Shown: positions 52,494 through 62,087, counted from the stretch's first letter. The stretch is DNA of 64,000 bases from Caballeronia temeraria (GCF_001544795.2 NZ_FCOI02000013.1:62001-126000); one strand, 5' to 3'. Numbers and translations are program-made. Notes: a model not told the origin generated them from the sequence alone.

Positions 52494-52520
52494 AAAAAAG
52501 CCCGGCATTCCTGCCGGGCT
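52492..52520 (-). terminator. Intrinsic terminator oriented for a minus-strand transcript
   Basis: AGCCCGGCA-ttcc-TGCCGGGCT is a nine-base-pair stem with eight A residues before it on the plus strand and no T run after it. Read on the minus strand it is a textbook terminator ending in eight U residues. No minus-strand gene upstream of it is evident, so it may end an unannotated small RNA. Confidence 0.7.
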
Positions 52521-53492
52521 GAATGGGATGGTCGTCGCCTGCGCCTGATCGCGCTGTTGGGATGCGCTTGAGACGTTGCCCGGTCAGACCATCCGCGTGG
52601 ACGTTCGAATGAAAGCCAATAAGCGACAAACTGGCAGGAGCGGCATTGAGCCGTCATCCTGTCTGTCTATGATGACGTTTTAGTCTCTCAGGCTTAAAAC
52701 AATCTTAAGGACCGGCTCGCGCATGATGCGGCACGCGCAACCGAGCCAGAACGGGCGAATCTTCGCGCATTCCGTTTAGCGTCATTGCTTAAGCACATTT
52801 AGTCGCTTCTTTAGCGCTTGCTTATCATTTGCATCGAACAAAGCGATGATGATAAGGCGGTTCATCCGCCGTGGAAAAATATGCCGAATGACAGCGGCGT
52901 GAAAGCGGCGGCACGTCACCGAGTGGAAACTTTTCTTGGTTTCCAGCAATATGTTTGCTAGCATGTAATCGAGTCACAGTCGCCGCTTTACGTTTCAGTC
53001 TAAAGAGTCGGCACCGTGGCGTGGCATTCAAACGGACCCTTCGAGGTCGATAATAAACGAAAGCGCACGCACGTCGCGCTTCGCGCTGCATCGCTCGTAT
53101 CAAGTGTATTTCGCAAGTCATCGCTGCGCTGGCCGCGGTGTAGCTTCGTGCGTCATGTCGCCGGGGCATCGTGCAAGATGCGATAAGCATAGACGTTTTA
53201 CGCATTTCGTGTTCTTCGCTATTCGCGCTCTTTCTTTCGGCGCGGGAAATACAAATACGTGATTTTCATAAAACCAGTTCAGCCCAGTCTTTGAAGATAG
53301 TTCGCTTTAGCGTAGCTGCTTTGCGTGATAGCTTTTAAAGATGCGAGCAAATCGACGTAGCGCCGCGGCGCGCGTCGCGCATAACGCTGGCGTTGCAGGT
53401 GATTTCTTTATTGCACCGGTTTCCGTCGTCGATCTTCGAATGACGGTGGGATTGTCACACGCATATGATCCGCGCACCATGCGGGAGGAAAC
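52521..53492. other. ~1 kb region without a convincing gene
   Basis: The region is lower in GC than its surroundings and has no reading frame with credible protein features. It holds an inverted repeat TGGAAAC-N8-GTTTCCA at 52924-52945 and several AT-rich patches. A minus-strand small RNA ending at 52492 and the promoter of the gene at 53493 may lie here. Confidence 0.4.
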
Positions 53493-53888
53493 GTGGAAAC
53501 GGAACTCAGTCAACGGCTTGCGAAAGCAATATGGCGATGTGCGTCACACGGGCAGGTGCTGACCTACCAGCGCTTTCATGCATTATGTGACAAGGGTGTG
53601 CCGCTTCCCGAGCGCTATGCCGCACTCGAATCCGCGATCAAGACACTCGGCGACGTGCGCGATATCGACTACGGCGTGCTCATGGCGCTCGACAGCGGCT
53701 TGCCCGGCGCGGAGTTTTTCCAGCGCTACTTGCGGCATCGGCATGGTGAATACGTGATGCAGATGGGCGATCCGAAATATCATCGTCAGACACTTGCACG
53801 CAAGCGCACGCTCGTCCAGCGCGAGCGGGACCGCGTGTATGCCCATGCACGCATGCTCGAAGAGCAAAGGGCGCAACAGGCAGCGTAA
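53493..53888 (+). CDS. Hypothetical protein
   Basis: A 131-residue protein starting with GTG at 53493, directly after GGGAGGAAAC. It is helical and charged (ELSQRLAKAIWRCASHGQVLTYQRFHALCDKGVPLPERYAALESAIKTLG), with no signal peptide or membrane helix. The C-terminal part is a long basic helix (KYHRQTLARKRTLVQRERDRVYAHARMLEEQRAQQ). I do not recognise the family. Good codon bias and a strong ribosome site support it being real. It converges on a LysR gene 14 bp away. Confidence 0.65.
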   Translation: METELSQRLAKAIWRCASHGQVLTYQRFHALCDKGVPLPERYAALESAIKTLGDVRDIDYGVLMALDSGLPGAEFFQRYLRHRHGEYVMQMGDPKYHRQTLARKRTLVQRERDRVYAHARMLEEQRAQQAA

Positions 53889-53902
53889 TACAGGCCCGGG
53901 CT

Positions 53903-54808
53903 CTAAGCTTCGTTCGCTTCGTCGAGCCCAGCCTTTGCAAGCACCCAGGCACAGAAGCATTTCACTTTCTCGACATCGCGTTCATTCTCGCGATAGCAGA
54001 GAAAGTGCGTCTCCCTCGCGAGCGGCGCGAATACACCCGCGCCCAGCTCGATCAGATCACCGCGCGCAAGCTCACGCTCCGCAAGGCGCGTCGTTTCCAG
54101 CGCGACGCCCATGCCATCCACTGCCGCCGATATCGCGAGCGCCGCCCGGTCGAATGAAGGGCGCGGCCCGCGCGGCATTTCGAGTCCGTTGAGCGCGAAC
54201 CAGCCGGGCCACGTCACGCGGCTCAATTGGGAGTCGATCAGGGTCATGTGCCCGATCTGATCCGATGCCGGTACACCTTTTTGCAACAGCAACGGCGAAC
54301 ACATCGGGATGATGCGCTCCATACCCAATGCTCGCGACACGACGCCCGGACGATCATGCGCGAATCCATATGAAATGGCGACATCGACTTCGCGCGCGCG
54401 TGCAAGGTCGGCAGGCTCGGCATCCGATGACAGACGTATCGTCACGTTCGGATGCGCCTGCATGAATTCGGGCAGACGCGGCCCGAGCCATTTCGCGGCG
54501 AAGCTCGGCGCACAGTGCACCGCAAGCACTTGTGCAAGCGGATCGAGCGTGACCTCGGCGCAGGCGGCCTCGATTACATCGAACACGCGGCCCAGGCTCT
54601 CGTGCAGGCGCCGGCCTTCGGAAGTCGTCTCCACGCGCCGGTTGCGCCGATGAAAGAGCGGTCTGCCGAAATACTGTTCGAGCTCCTTGACTTGATGACT
54701 GATCGCCGATTGCGTGAGGTGAAGCTCGCTGGCGGCGAGCGTGAAGCTCTCGAGACGCGCAGCCGCTTCGAATGCGCGTAGGAGTACGAAGTTTGGGATG
54801 CGCCTCAT
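53903..54808 (-). CDS. LysR-family regulator, GcvA-like
   Basis: A 301-residue protein with the winged helix LLRAFEAAARLESFTLAASELHLTQSAISHQVKELEQYFGRPLFHRRNRRVETTSEGRRL. A GcvA-type effector domain follows (APSFAAKWLGPRLPEFMQAHPNVTIRLSSD). It is divergent from the MFS transporter gene across 120 bp and is therefore its probable regulator. The ligand is likely the aromatic compound handled by the cluster at 54929-59795, by inference. Confidence 0.9.
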   Translation of the reverse strand: MRRIPNFVLLRAFEAAARLESFTLAASELHLTQSAISHQVKELEQYFGRPLFHRRNRRVETTSEGRRLHESLGRVFDVIEAACAEVTLDPLAQVLAVHCAPSFAAKWLGPRLPEFMQAHPNVTIRLSSDAEPADLARAREVDVAISYGFAHDRPGVVSRALGMERIIPMCSPLLLQKGVPASDQIGHMTLIDSQLSRVTWPGWFALNGLEMPRGPRPSFDRAALAISAAVDGMGVALETTRLAERELARGDLIELGAGVFAPLARETHFLCYRENERDVEKVKCFCAWVLAKAGLDEANEA

Positions 54809-54928
54809 GGAAACACCTTATGCATGAACGCCTGTCATGGTTGGATGAACAAGCATCGTTTGTCTTTCTCGTTTGAGGTGACGAACATGTGAGCGATCAC
54901 GATGCATGACATAACCAGGAGACAGAGC

Positions 54929-56242
54929 ATGAGTTCCCACAGTCCGGTCGCTTATCTGGCAGGCGATGAATCGTCCACGTATGCGAAGGTCACATGGCGT
55001 CTGTTGCCATTTCTCTTCGTGTGCTATCTCTGCGCGTATCTCGATCGCATCAACGTGAGCTTTGCGAAGCTGCAGATGCTCAACGATCTTCACTTCAGCG
55101 AAGCCGTCTATGGCGCGGGTGCGGGCGTGTTCTTCATCGGCTATCTCCTGTTCGAGGTGCCGAGCAATCTCATTCTGCTTCGCGTCGGCGCGCGGCGCTG
55201 GATCGCCCGCATCATGGTGACATGGGGCATCATCTCCGCAGGCATGATGTTCGTCACCACACCGACGAGCTTTTACATCATGCGTTTCATGCTCGGCGTG
55301 GCCGAAGCGGGCTTCATTCCCGCGATCCTGCTGTATCTCACATACTGGTTTCCCGCGTCGCGCAGAAGCAAGGTCACCGCGCTCTTCATGACCGGCATTC
55401 CGATGTCGGGCGTCATCGGCGGGCCGCTCTCGGGATGGATCATGACGCATATGAACGGCGCGCACGGAATCGCAGGCTGGCAATGGCTCTTTCTGCTCGA
55501 AGGTATTCCGACGGCAATCTTCGGCGCAATCGCTTACTTCTATCTCGACGATAAAGTCGCCGACGCGAAGTGGCTCAATGATTCGCAGAAGGCCATGCTC
55601 GAAGCCAATCTGCTCGACGAAAAGCCCACGCATGCGCTGCATTCCGTGAAGGACGGCTTGCTGCACCCGAAGGTGCTGCTGCTTTCCGTAACTTACTTCT
55701 TCTTCACGATGGGCCTCTACGGCGTGAGTTTCTGGCTGCCGACGCTCGTGAAGGCGAGCGGCGTGACTGATCCGCTCGATATAGGCCTGCTTTCGGCCAT
55801 TCCCTATGCGGCGGGCGCGATCGCGATGCTCGCGGTCAGCCACAGCTCGGACAAGCATGGCGAACGGCGCTGGCATCTGGCGGGCGCGGGTTTCGTCGGC
55901 GCGATCGGCCTGTATCTGAGCGTGGTCTATGCGCACTCGACGCTCTTCGGCATGATCGGACTCACGCTCGCGACGATGGGCGTCGTCACGACCATCTCGC
56001 AGTTCTGGGTTCTGCCGCCCGCGATTCTCAGCGGCGGTGCGGCCGCCGCGGGTCTCGCACTCGCGAACTCCGTGGGCAGCATCTCGGGCGTCGTGAGTCC
56101 GTGGCTCATCGGCGTGATCCAGACGCATTCTGGCTCGACGGGCAGCGGCGTGCTGGGCCTCGCAGCAAGTTGCGTGATCGGCAGCCTGCTCGTGTTCGCG
56201 GTGCCCGCCGCGCTCGTGAACAGCCGCCGACGTGCCGATTGA
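54929..56242 (+). CDS. MFS transporter, anion:cation symporter (phthalate permease) family
   Basis: A 437-residue protein with AGGAGA seven bases before ATG 54929. Twelve helices start with WRLLPFLFVCYLCAYLDRINVSFAKLQM, the ACS-family signature DRxNVSFA. Members import organic acids such as phthalate, glucarate or 4-hydroxyphenylacetate. Its position before a GntR regulator and a Rieske oxygenase with reductase suggests uptake of the aromatic acid attacked by those enzymes. Confidence 0.92.
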   Translation: MSSHSPVAYLAGDESSTYAKVTWRLLPFLFVCYLCAYLDRINVSFAKLQMLNDLHFSEAVYGAGAGVFFIGYLLFEVPSNLILLRVGARRWIARIMVTWGIISAGMMFVTTPTSFYIMRFMLGVAEAGFIPAILLYLTYWFPASRRSKVTALFMTGIPMSGVIGGPLSGWIMTHMNGAHGIAGWQWLFLLEGIPTAIFGAIAYFYLDDKVADAKWLNDSQKAMLEANLLDEKPTHALHSVKDGLLHPKVLLLSVTYFFFTMGLYGVSFWLPTLVKASGVTDPLDIGLLSAIPYAAGAIAMLAVSHSSDKHGERRWHLAGAGFVGAIGLYLSVVYAHSTLFGMIGLTLATMGVVTTISQFWVLPPAILSGGAAAAGLALANSVGSISGVVSPWLIGVIQTHSGSTGSGVLGLAASCVIGSLLVFAVPAALVNSRRRAD

Positions 56243-56271
56243 CGACCAGGCGTCGCGCGAGGTGGCAGATG

Positions 56272-56964
56272 TCACGTCGCTTCCGATTCGCGATCGCGCT
56301 GTTCGTTCAGCACGAGGCCGAGACGTTCGACGAGATTCTTGCGCGCGTTGGCCGTGTGCAGATCGGTGAGTTCCGCGGCGCGCCGGCCGTCGCCTTCGGC
56401 GATGGCGGCCGCGATTGCGGCATGTTCGTCCCAGATCGACTTGCGTTGTCCCGATGCCTGAAGCACGGCGCCCATCACGCGGCGCAGATGAACCCAGTGC
56501 ATCTGCGCGGTCTCGGCGATCAACGGATTGCCCGAGGCCGTATAGATTGCGTGATGGAAGGCCATGTCGGCATCGATCATCGCTTTGACGTCATCGCTCT
56601 TCGACACGCGTCTGCCATTCGCGATGATCGTCTTATCGATCTTCGCGCCACGTTCGGCGGCGAGCCGCGCCGCGAGTGAATCAAGTGCGCCGCGAATTTC
56701 ATAAAGATGGCTGATCCACGCAGGATCGAGCGGGGTGACGAGCAGGCCGCGACCCGGCGCATCGACCACGAGTCCGTCCTTCTTGAGAAGGCGCAGCGCT
56801 TGCAGAACGGGCGAGCGCGAAACCGCAAGCTGTTCCGCGATCTCTTCCTGCGTAATGCGTGTTCCCGGCGCGAGCGAACCGGAACTGATGGCGTCGAGCA
56901 GCACCTTGTAGACCTCGTCCACATAGTCGGTGCGAGCCTGAAGCTTGAGAAGTTTGGCGGGCAT
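56272..56964 (-). CDS. GntR-family regulator, FCD type
   Basis: A 230-residue protein from ATG 56964 (MPAKLLKLQARTDYVDEVYKVLLDAISSG). The helix-turn-helix reads ITQEEIAEQLAVSRSPVLQALRLLKKDGLV, and the FCD domain has ADMAFHHAIYTASGN. Upstream in-frame codons would add 68 residues of unlikely sequence. It is divergent from the Rieske oxygenase gene; GATACAGA-containing motifs between them are probable operators. It likely represses the oxygenase operon until substrate appears. Confidence 0.9.
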   Translation of the reverse strand: MPAKLLKLQARTDYVDEVYKVLLDAISSGSLAPGTRITQEEIAEQLAVSRSPVLQALRLLKKDGLVVDAPGRGLLVTPLDPAWISHLYEIRGALDSLAARLAAERGAKIDKTIIANGRRVSKSDDVKAMIDADMAFHHAIYTASGNPLIAETAQMHWVHLRRVMGAVLQASGQRKSIWDEHAAIAAAIAEGDGRRAAELTDLHTANARKNLVERLGLVLNEQRDRESEAT

Positions 56965-56983
56965 GATTTCGACCGGAATGTCT

Positions 56984-57114
56984 GGATACAGAATACGGCA
57001 AGAGTACAGCGCGCCCGCGCGGGCCGTCAACGCGAAGCTGTTCCGTGCCTGATCCGGCTCGCGTTTACCCATAGAGACAACGCCAGATTGCATCGCTAAT
57101 CTTTGTATACAGAG
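56984..57114. promoter_or_regulatory. Repeated GATACAGA/GTATACAGA motifs, candidate GntR operators
   Basis: GGATACAGAATAC at 56984-56996 and TTGTATACAGAG at 57103-57114 share the core (G)TATACAGA or GATACAGA. They bracket the space between the divergent GntR and oxygenase genes. FCD regulators commonly bind such AT-rich near-palindromes. The assignment is inferred. Confidence 0.4.
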
Positions 57115-57185
57115 TTCCGAGTTCAGTAACCAGAATTCTGTCCTCGGCATCACACCATCAAATCCCACTCGAAACAGGATTTCCC

Positions 57186-58730
57186 ATGACCATCAAATCG
57201 GACAAGCTGGAAGGGCAGAAAAGCAGCGGTGGCGCAGCCGCGACGGTCAAGAAGCTCGTGCCCTACGGCGGCTATTACGTGAACAAGGTGCCTGGCCACG
57301 ATCCGGAATTGACGGAAACCGGCCCGGGCACGCCGATGGGCGAATACATGCGCGCCTTCTGGCATCCGGTCTGCATGTCGATCGAACTGACCGACACGCC
57401 GCGCTTTCTGAAGATCCTCAGCGAGGAACTCGTCGTGTTTCGCGATGGCAGCGGGCGCGTCGGTCTGCTGCATGCGCATTGCGCGCATCGCGGTGCGTCG
57501 CTCGAATATGGCTCGATTCAGGAGCGCGGCATCATGTGCTGTTACCACGGCATGGTGTTCGACGTGGACGGCGCGTGCCTGCATGTGCCGTTTCCAAAAG
57601 GCGAAGAGAAAGAGGCTGAAAAGTACGCATGTTCCATTCGTCAGGGCGCATATAAGGCGGTCGAACGTCATGGCCTCGTATTCGCCTACATGGGACCGCC
57701 CGAAAACGAGCCGCCGTTTCCGGAATGGGAAGGCGATTACACCGTGATGCCCGGCGATGAACTCGTGCCCTACAGCAATTTTCAGCATTGCAACTGGCTG
57801 CAAGTGCAGGACAACGCCGCCGACAACTTTCATCCGACCGCATTGCACGCCGCAAAAAACGTAGTGAAAGGCCAATTCCAAGGCACGACCTTCGATGAAG
57901 TCGGCGCGGCGTCCATGGAAGTGGCGCCCGACATGCACTTTCAACCGGTGCAGCAAGGACGCAGTCTTGCGTGTGCGGGCGCGCGCCGTGTCAACAAGGA
58001 TCGCCTCTTCGTGCGCGTGCAGCATCAGGTACTACCGAATCTGAGCCTGCATGCGTATACATCGGAAGATGGTTCGAAGAAGAAGCTCTTTTCGCGCTTC
58101 CATATCATTCGCTGGACGGTGCCTGTCGACGATGAGAACAGCAAGATGATCGGCTGGCGTGTGATGGGTCCGGGCATCGATACGCGCGGCATCGGCAAGA
58201 AAGAACTCGTGGGCTACGAGTCGATCGACTTCCTCGATGGTCAGGTCGCAATGCGCCGTCCCGAGCGCTTCGGCGCATACGGTATCGAGGACATCGTGCC
58301 GATTCCGCCGAATCATCGCGAGCGCGCCAACTACAAGCAGGCGCAATACGCGCCCGGCGATTACGAAGCGATCATCAGTCAGCGACCGATCGCCGTGCAT
58401 TCGCTCGAGAATCCGACGAAGTTCGACGCGGGCGTGTTCCTGTTCCGCAAGATGCTGCGCGATGCATTGCGCGGCGCGAATCCGGCAGCATCGGCACACA
58501 ACTTCGCGGAATGGTTTCGCGAAAACGCAGGCGCGCCGAATAGTTTTTGCTCGGGCAATGTATTCGAAATTCCGGAAGGCGAAACCGTCGAGGAAGAAGT
58601 GGTGCGACGTCGCAAGGTGACGAAGCAGATCGTCGCGATTCTCGCGGAAAGCGAGAAGTTCAAAGGCGAAGCGCGTGCTGCATTCGTGCGTGAGCGTTTC
58701 GAGGAACTCGAACACTCGATGAAGCAATAG
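57186..58730 (+). CDS. Rieske non-haem iron aromatic ring-hydroxylating oxygenase, alpha subunit
   Basis: A 514-residue enzyme. The Rieske [2Fe-2S] ligands are Cys99, His101, Cys118 and His121 (CAHRGASLEYGS, CCYHG). The mononuclear iron triad is Asp213, His216 and His221 in AADNFHPTALH. The protein is longer than the phthalate or vanillate oxygenases (about 350-440), with the extra length at both ends. It should hydroxylate or demethylate an aromatic acid using electrons from the reductase encoded 66 bp downstream. No beta subunit or ring-cleavage gene is adjacent, and the substrate is unknown. Confidence 0.93.
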   Translation: MTIKSDKLEGQKSSGGAAATVKKLVPYGGYYVNKVPGHDPELTETGPGTPMGEYMRAFWHPVCMSIELTDTPRFLKILSEELVVFRDGSGRVGLLHAHCAHRGASLEYGSIQERGIMCCYHGMVFDVDGACLHVPFPKGEEKEAEKYACSIRQGAYKAVERHGLVFAYMGPPENEPPFPEWEGDYTVMPGDELVPYSNFQHCNWLQVQDNAADNFHPTALHAAKNVVKGQFQGTTFDEVGAASMEVAPDMHFQPVQQGRSLACAGARRVNKDRLFVRVQHQVLPNLSLHAYTSEDGSKKKLFSRFHIIRWTVPVDDENSKMIGWRVMGPGIDTRGIGKKELVGYESIDFLDGQVAMRRPERFGAYGIEDIVPIPPNHRERANYKQAQYAPGDYEAIISQRPIAVHSLENPTKFDAGVFLFRKMLRDALRGANPAASAHNFAEWFRENAGAPNSFCSGNVFEIPEGETVEEEVVRRRKVTKQIVAILAESEKFKGEARAAFVRERFEELEHSMKQ

Positions 58731-58796
58731 GGCGGCCAATGCGAGGGCGCATTGCGTCCTCGCTAAAGCGGATCATCGATTCGAGGAATGTCGATC

Positions 58797-59795
58797 ATGT
58801 CAACACAACCCATTTCAACCGAAACGCAGGGGCAGACTTTGAACCTGCTCGTGCGTCAGGTCCGGTTCGAAGGCCGGGGCATCAATTCATATGAACTCGT
58901 CGATCCTGACGGCGCGCAATTGCCGCCATTTTCAGCGGGCGCGCATATCGACATACATCTTGCGGGCGGCGTCGTGCGGCAGTATTCGATCAGCAATGCG
59001 CCGCGCGAACGACATCGCTATGTGATAGCCGTATTGCGCGATGAACGCGGGCGCGGCGGATCGAAAGCGCTTCACGAGCAATTGCGGGTGCAGGATATCG
59101 TGCGCGTGAGCCGGCCGCGTAACAACTTTCATCTCGTCGACGGTGCGCGCCGCGTGTTGCTGATCGCGGGCGGCATCGGCGTGACGCCATTAAAAGCGAT
59201 GGCGCACGAACTCGACGATGCGGGCATCGACTATGAAATGCATTACTGCGCAAAAGATGCCCGGAGCGCCGCATTCGCCGACGAATTCGAGTCGATGCGC
59301 GCGAGCGGACGCCTGCATTTTCATTTCGATGGCGGCGATCCTTCTGCCGGACTCGATATTCGCGACTTGCTGAACGCGCCGGGTGAAGGCCAGCACGTCT
59401 ATTACTGCGGCCCCGGTGGATTCATGAACGCATGCGCGGCCGCCGCGCAGCATTGGCCGCCAGGCACGGTGCACTTCGAGCATTTCAAGGCGCCTGAACG
59501 CAGCCCCGGCGAACACGCTGCCAACGATGCGAACGATAGCTTCATCGTGCGCATCGCGAGGACGGGGCAGGAAATCGAGGTGACGAAGGACGAGAGCATC
59601 GCCGAAGCATTGGCGGGAGCGGGCGTGGCGATGGAAACATCGTGTTGCGCGGGTTTGTGCGGGACGTGCAAGGTGCGCTATCTCGAGGGCGAGGTCGAGC
59701 ACAACGACTGCATCATGAACGATGAAGAGAAGTCAGAATATCTGACCGCATGCGTGTCGCGCGCGACGAGCAAATTACTCGTACTGGATCTTTGA
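58797..59795 (+). CDS. Phthalate-dioxygenase-reductase-type oxidoreductase (FMN, NADH, 2Fe-2S)
   Basis: A 332-residue reductase. ATG 58797 is preferred because GAGGAA lies eight bases upstream. The flavin domain has RQYSISNAP, the nicotinamide domain has LIAGGIGVTPLKAMAHEL and YYCGPGGFM, and the plant-type ferredoxin domain has METSCCAGLCGTCKVRYLEGEVEHND. This order is that of PDR and VanB. It feeds electrons from NADH to the adjacent Rieske oxygenase. Confidence 0.94.
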   Translation: MSTQPISTETQGQTLNLLVRQVRFEGRGINSYELVDPDGAQLPPFSAGAHIDIHLAGGVVRQYSISNAPRERHRYVIAVLRDERGRGGSKALHEQLRVQDIVRVSRPRNNFHLVDGARRVLLIAGGIGVTPLKAMAHELDDAGIDYEMHYCAKDARSAAFADEFESMRASGRLHFHFDGGDPSAGLDIRDLLNAPGEGQHVYYCGPGGFMNACAAAAQHWPPGTVHFEHFKAPERSPGEHAANDANDSFIVRIARTGQEIEVTKDESIAEALAGAGVAMETSCCAGLCGTCKVRYLEGEVEHNDCIMNDEEKSEYLTACVSRATSKLLVLDL

Positions 59796-60101
59796 TCGAC
59801 GATGGAGTCTCCATAGATATAGAGGGGCAGATAAGGTGACTTGTCTGCCTTTTGTCCTTGTGCCGGCGAATGTCTCACATGGAAATGAGCGGTAGATAAC
59901 ACAGGCTATGCCTTATGCGCCAATAGCTAGTCTGATCGTACACATTCCCCGGATGAAGCGCGTTATACAGGAGGTGCTTAATATAATCGTCTCATAACCT
60001 CGCGATCCCGTATTCGACGGGACGTTGACGGCCGGACATGGCAAGGCAAGACTTCGTGTCATCGCTCTTCGCCTGCCACCAAAGACGAGGACGAAACGAA
60101 A
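59796..60101. promoter_or_regulatory. Intergenic region with a possible promoter for the hydrolase gene
   Basis: TATAAT appears near 59979 within an AT-rich patch. It is downstream of an AGGAGGT that has no sensible reading frame after it. A matching -35 is weak. No gene is supported in this 306 bp. Confidence 0.3.
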
Positions 60102-61907
60102 ATGAGACCGGTTGTATTCGGGAATCGCTTCGGATGGCTGCATGCGGGAAGCGGCAAGCGCGGCGTGGTGCTATGCAACACGTATGGACACGAATACGTG
60201 TGGACGTATGGCGGAATGCGCTATCTCGCGGATGCGTTGTCCGCGCGCGGCATATCAGTCCTGCGTTTCGACTATCGGGGCACGGGCGATTCTGCGGGCG
60301 TCGATCTCGCACCCGATCAATTCCAATCATCGGTCGACGATGTCAACGCGGCCGTCGATTGGCTTAAATCGTCGGCGGGGATCGAACACGTCACGTTATG
60401 CGGCTTTCGCGTGGGCGCGGCGTTCGCACTTACAGCGGCGTTGCGCCAAACTGTCGACGAACTCGTTCTGCTGGCGCCCGTCGCGAGCGGTCGCGTGTAT
60501 ATGCGCGAGTTGAGCATCGTGCGCAAGACGTGGCTCGAATTGCTTGCGCCGCCCTTGCGCGAGATGCAGCAAGACGATGCGCCGCTTAACGTGCTCGGCC
60601 AGGTCTATAGCGATCAATTCAAAGACTCGCTAGAAGCTATCGATCTCGTCGCGAGGGTGAAAGGCGCTGCAATTGCGCCGGCGCGGCGTGTCCTGATCAT
60701 GAATCTCAGGGCGGGCGGCAAGGACCCGTTGCGCGATGCACTTGCGGAAAAAGGCGTCGAAGCACAGGCGCGTCCGTTCGAAGATCTCACTGGCTTTCTT
60801 CAGGAAACGGCTTTTAACGCATTGCCGCGCGCCGCGTTCGCCGAGGTCGTCGACTGGATCGCGGGCAGTGCTTCTCCGGTGAAGCAAGCGAAGTCCAATG
60901 TCAATGCCGTCGACTGGCCGGCGCTTAAGATAGAAACGCCCGAAGCGATTGAACGTCCGGTGCGCATCGGCCAGGAAAAATTATTCGGCATCTTGTGCGA
61001 GCCACGCAAGCGCTCCGCGCAAGGTCCGGTGTTTCTGATTACGAATACTTCTGCAAGCGCGCGTGTTGGCGACAGCCGCTTATCAGTACGCATTGCGCGC
61101 GAACTCGCTCGGCGCGGCATCGCATCATTGCGTTTCGACGCGCGGGGCCGAGGCGACAGTCCGGCCGCACCGGGTGCAGTGCAATCCGATACGGCTTTCG
61201 GCCGCATCTATAACCCGATCGCAACCGAGGATACCGCAACCGCCGCTCGCTGGCTCGCACGACAGGGCTATAAGTCCATCTTCGCGTTCGGCGTGTGCTC
61301 GGGCGCTTACCACGCGCTCAAAGCGGCCGTCGTCGAAAATGCGATCACTGGTGTCATCACGGTGAATCTGCCGACGTTCAAACGACCTGCCGACGTCGCG
61401 CCCGATGGATTGCGTCAATCGACCCGCAATTCGATGGCGGGCTATGCCATGTCGATGCTCGATCCGCAGAAATGGAAGGCGATTTTGCGCGGTGAAAAGC
61501 AGTTGATGCGCGTAGTGCGCTTCGTACTGGAATATGCGGCGACACGCGCGCGTTCGAGGATCGTCGATGTATTGCGGCTCGATCGTCTGAGCAGCACGCC
61601 GCCCGAACTGGCAACCGAGCCCGGCGCGATGATCCGCGCGCTCGACACGAAGGGCGTAAAGACCGTGCTCGTCTATGGCGCATACGATGCAGGCATGGAT
61701 CTTATCGCCGCGCATTTCGGAAAGCAGGGCGCGCGGTTGTCGCGCTTTCCATCGGTGCGGATGGCTATCTTTTCGGACCTGGATCACGCGCTCTTCATGA
61801 CGTCCGGTTCGGCTCAGGTCATCGCGTTGTGCGAACGCATTGCCAGGCAAGTTGCTTCACCGATTGCCGATCCGGTCTTTCCGGGCAGGGAATCCGTGGC
61901 GCTGTGA
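60102..61907 (+). CDS. Tandem alpha/beta-hydrolase protein with altered nucleophile elbows
   Basis: A 601-residue protein made of two alpha/beta-hydrolase domains (about 1-265 and 280-590). The first has ISVLRFDYRGTGDSAG but its nucleophile elbow reads GFRVG (101-105), with Arg103 where Ser is expected. The second has ASLRFDARGRGDSPA and the elbow GVCSG (397-401), with Cys399 as nucleophile, as in the exosortase-associated hydrolase and dienelactone-hydrolase groups. A terminal FSDLDHALF supplies a possible His. The first domain is therefore probably inactive or structural. No signal peptide is present. The substrate is unknown; a link to envelope polysaccharide is only suggested by distant family members. 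Confidence 0.8.
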   Translation: MRPVVFGNRFGWLHAGSGKRGVVLCNTYGHEYVWTYGGMRYLADALSARGISVLRFDYRGTGDSAGVDLAPDQFQSSVDDVNAAVDWLKSSAGIEHVTLCGFRVGAAFALTAALRQTVDELVLLAPVASGRVYMRELSIVRKTWLELLAPPLREMQQDDAPLNVLGQVYSDQFKDSLEAIDLVARVKGAAIAPARRVLIMNLRAGGKDPLRDALAEKGVEAQARPFEDLTGFLQETAFNALPRAAFAEVVDWIAGSASPVKQAKSNVNAVDWPALKIETPEAIERPVRIGQEKLFGILCEPRKRSAQGPVFLITNTSASARVGDSRLSVRIARELARRGIASLRFDARGRGDSPAAPGAVQSDTAFGRIYNPIATEDTATAARWLARQGYKSIFAFGVCSGAYHALKAAVVENAITGVITVNLPTFKRPADVAPDGLRQSTRNSMAGYAMSMLDPQKWKAILRGEKQLMRVVRFVLEYAATRARSRIVDVLRLDRLSSTPPELATEPGAMIRALDTKGVKTVLVYGAYDAGMDLIAAHFGKQGARLSRFPSVRMAIFSDLDHALFMTSGSAQVIALCERIARQVASPIADPVFPGRESVAL

Positions 61908-62087
61908 TGAAGGCAGGGCGTTTCGGCGGTTGTGCATGCGTCAGCGAGTTCACGGCGTCTTGAGTATCCTTCCGTATTGGAACGCGCCCGACGCAGGGCG
62001 GAGTCCACCGAAAACCCATGTCAGCGGATTTCGTTCGGCGTGTCTGTGCCGCGAGAGCCGCAAGACGCCATGCACAGGAGTCTGGCG

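Noticed and set aside
52825..53205. A 126-codon minus-strand frame in the gene-poor region
   Set aside because: The composition is random-like, no ribosome site is visible and no domain is recognisable.
59945..59985. AGGAGGT before the TATAAT patch as a ribosome site
   Set aside because: No start codon with a sensible frame follows at a suitable distance.
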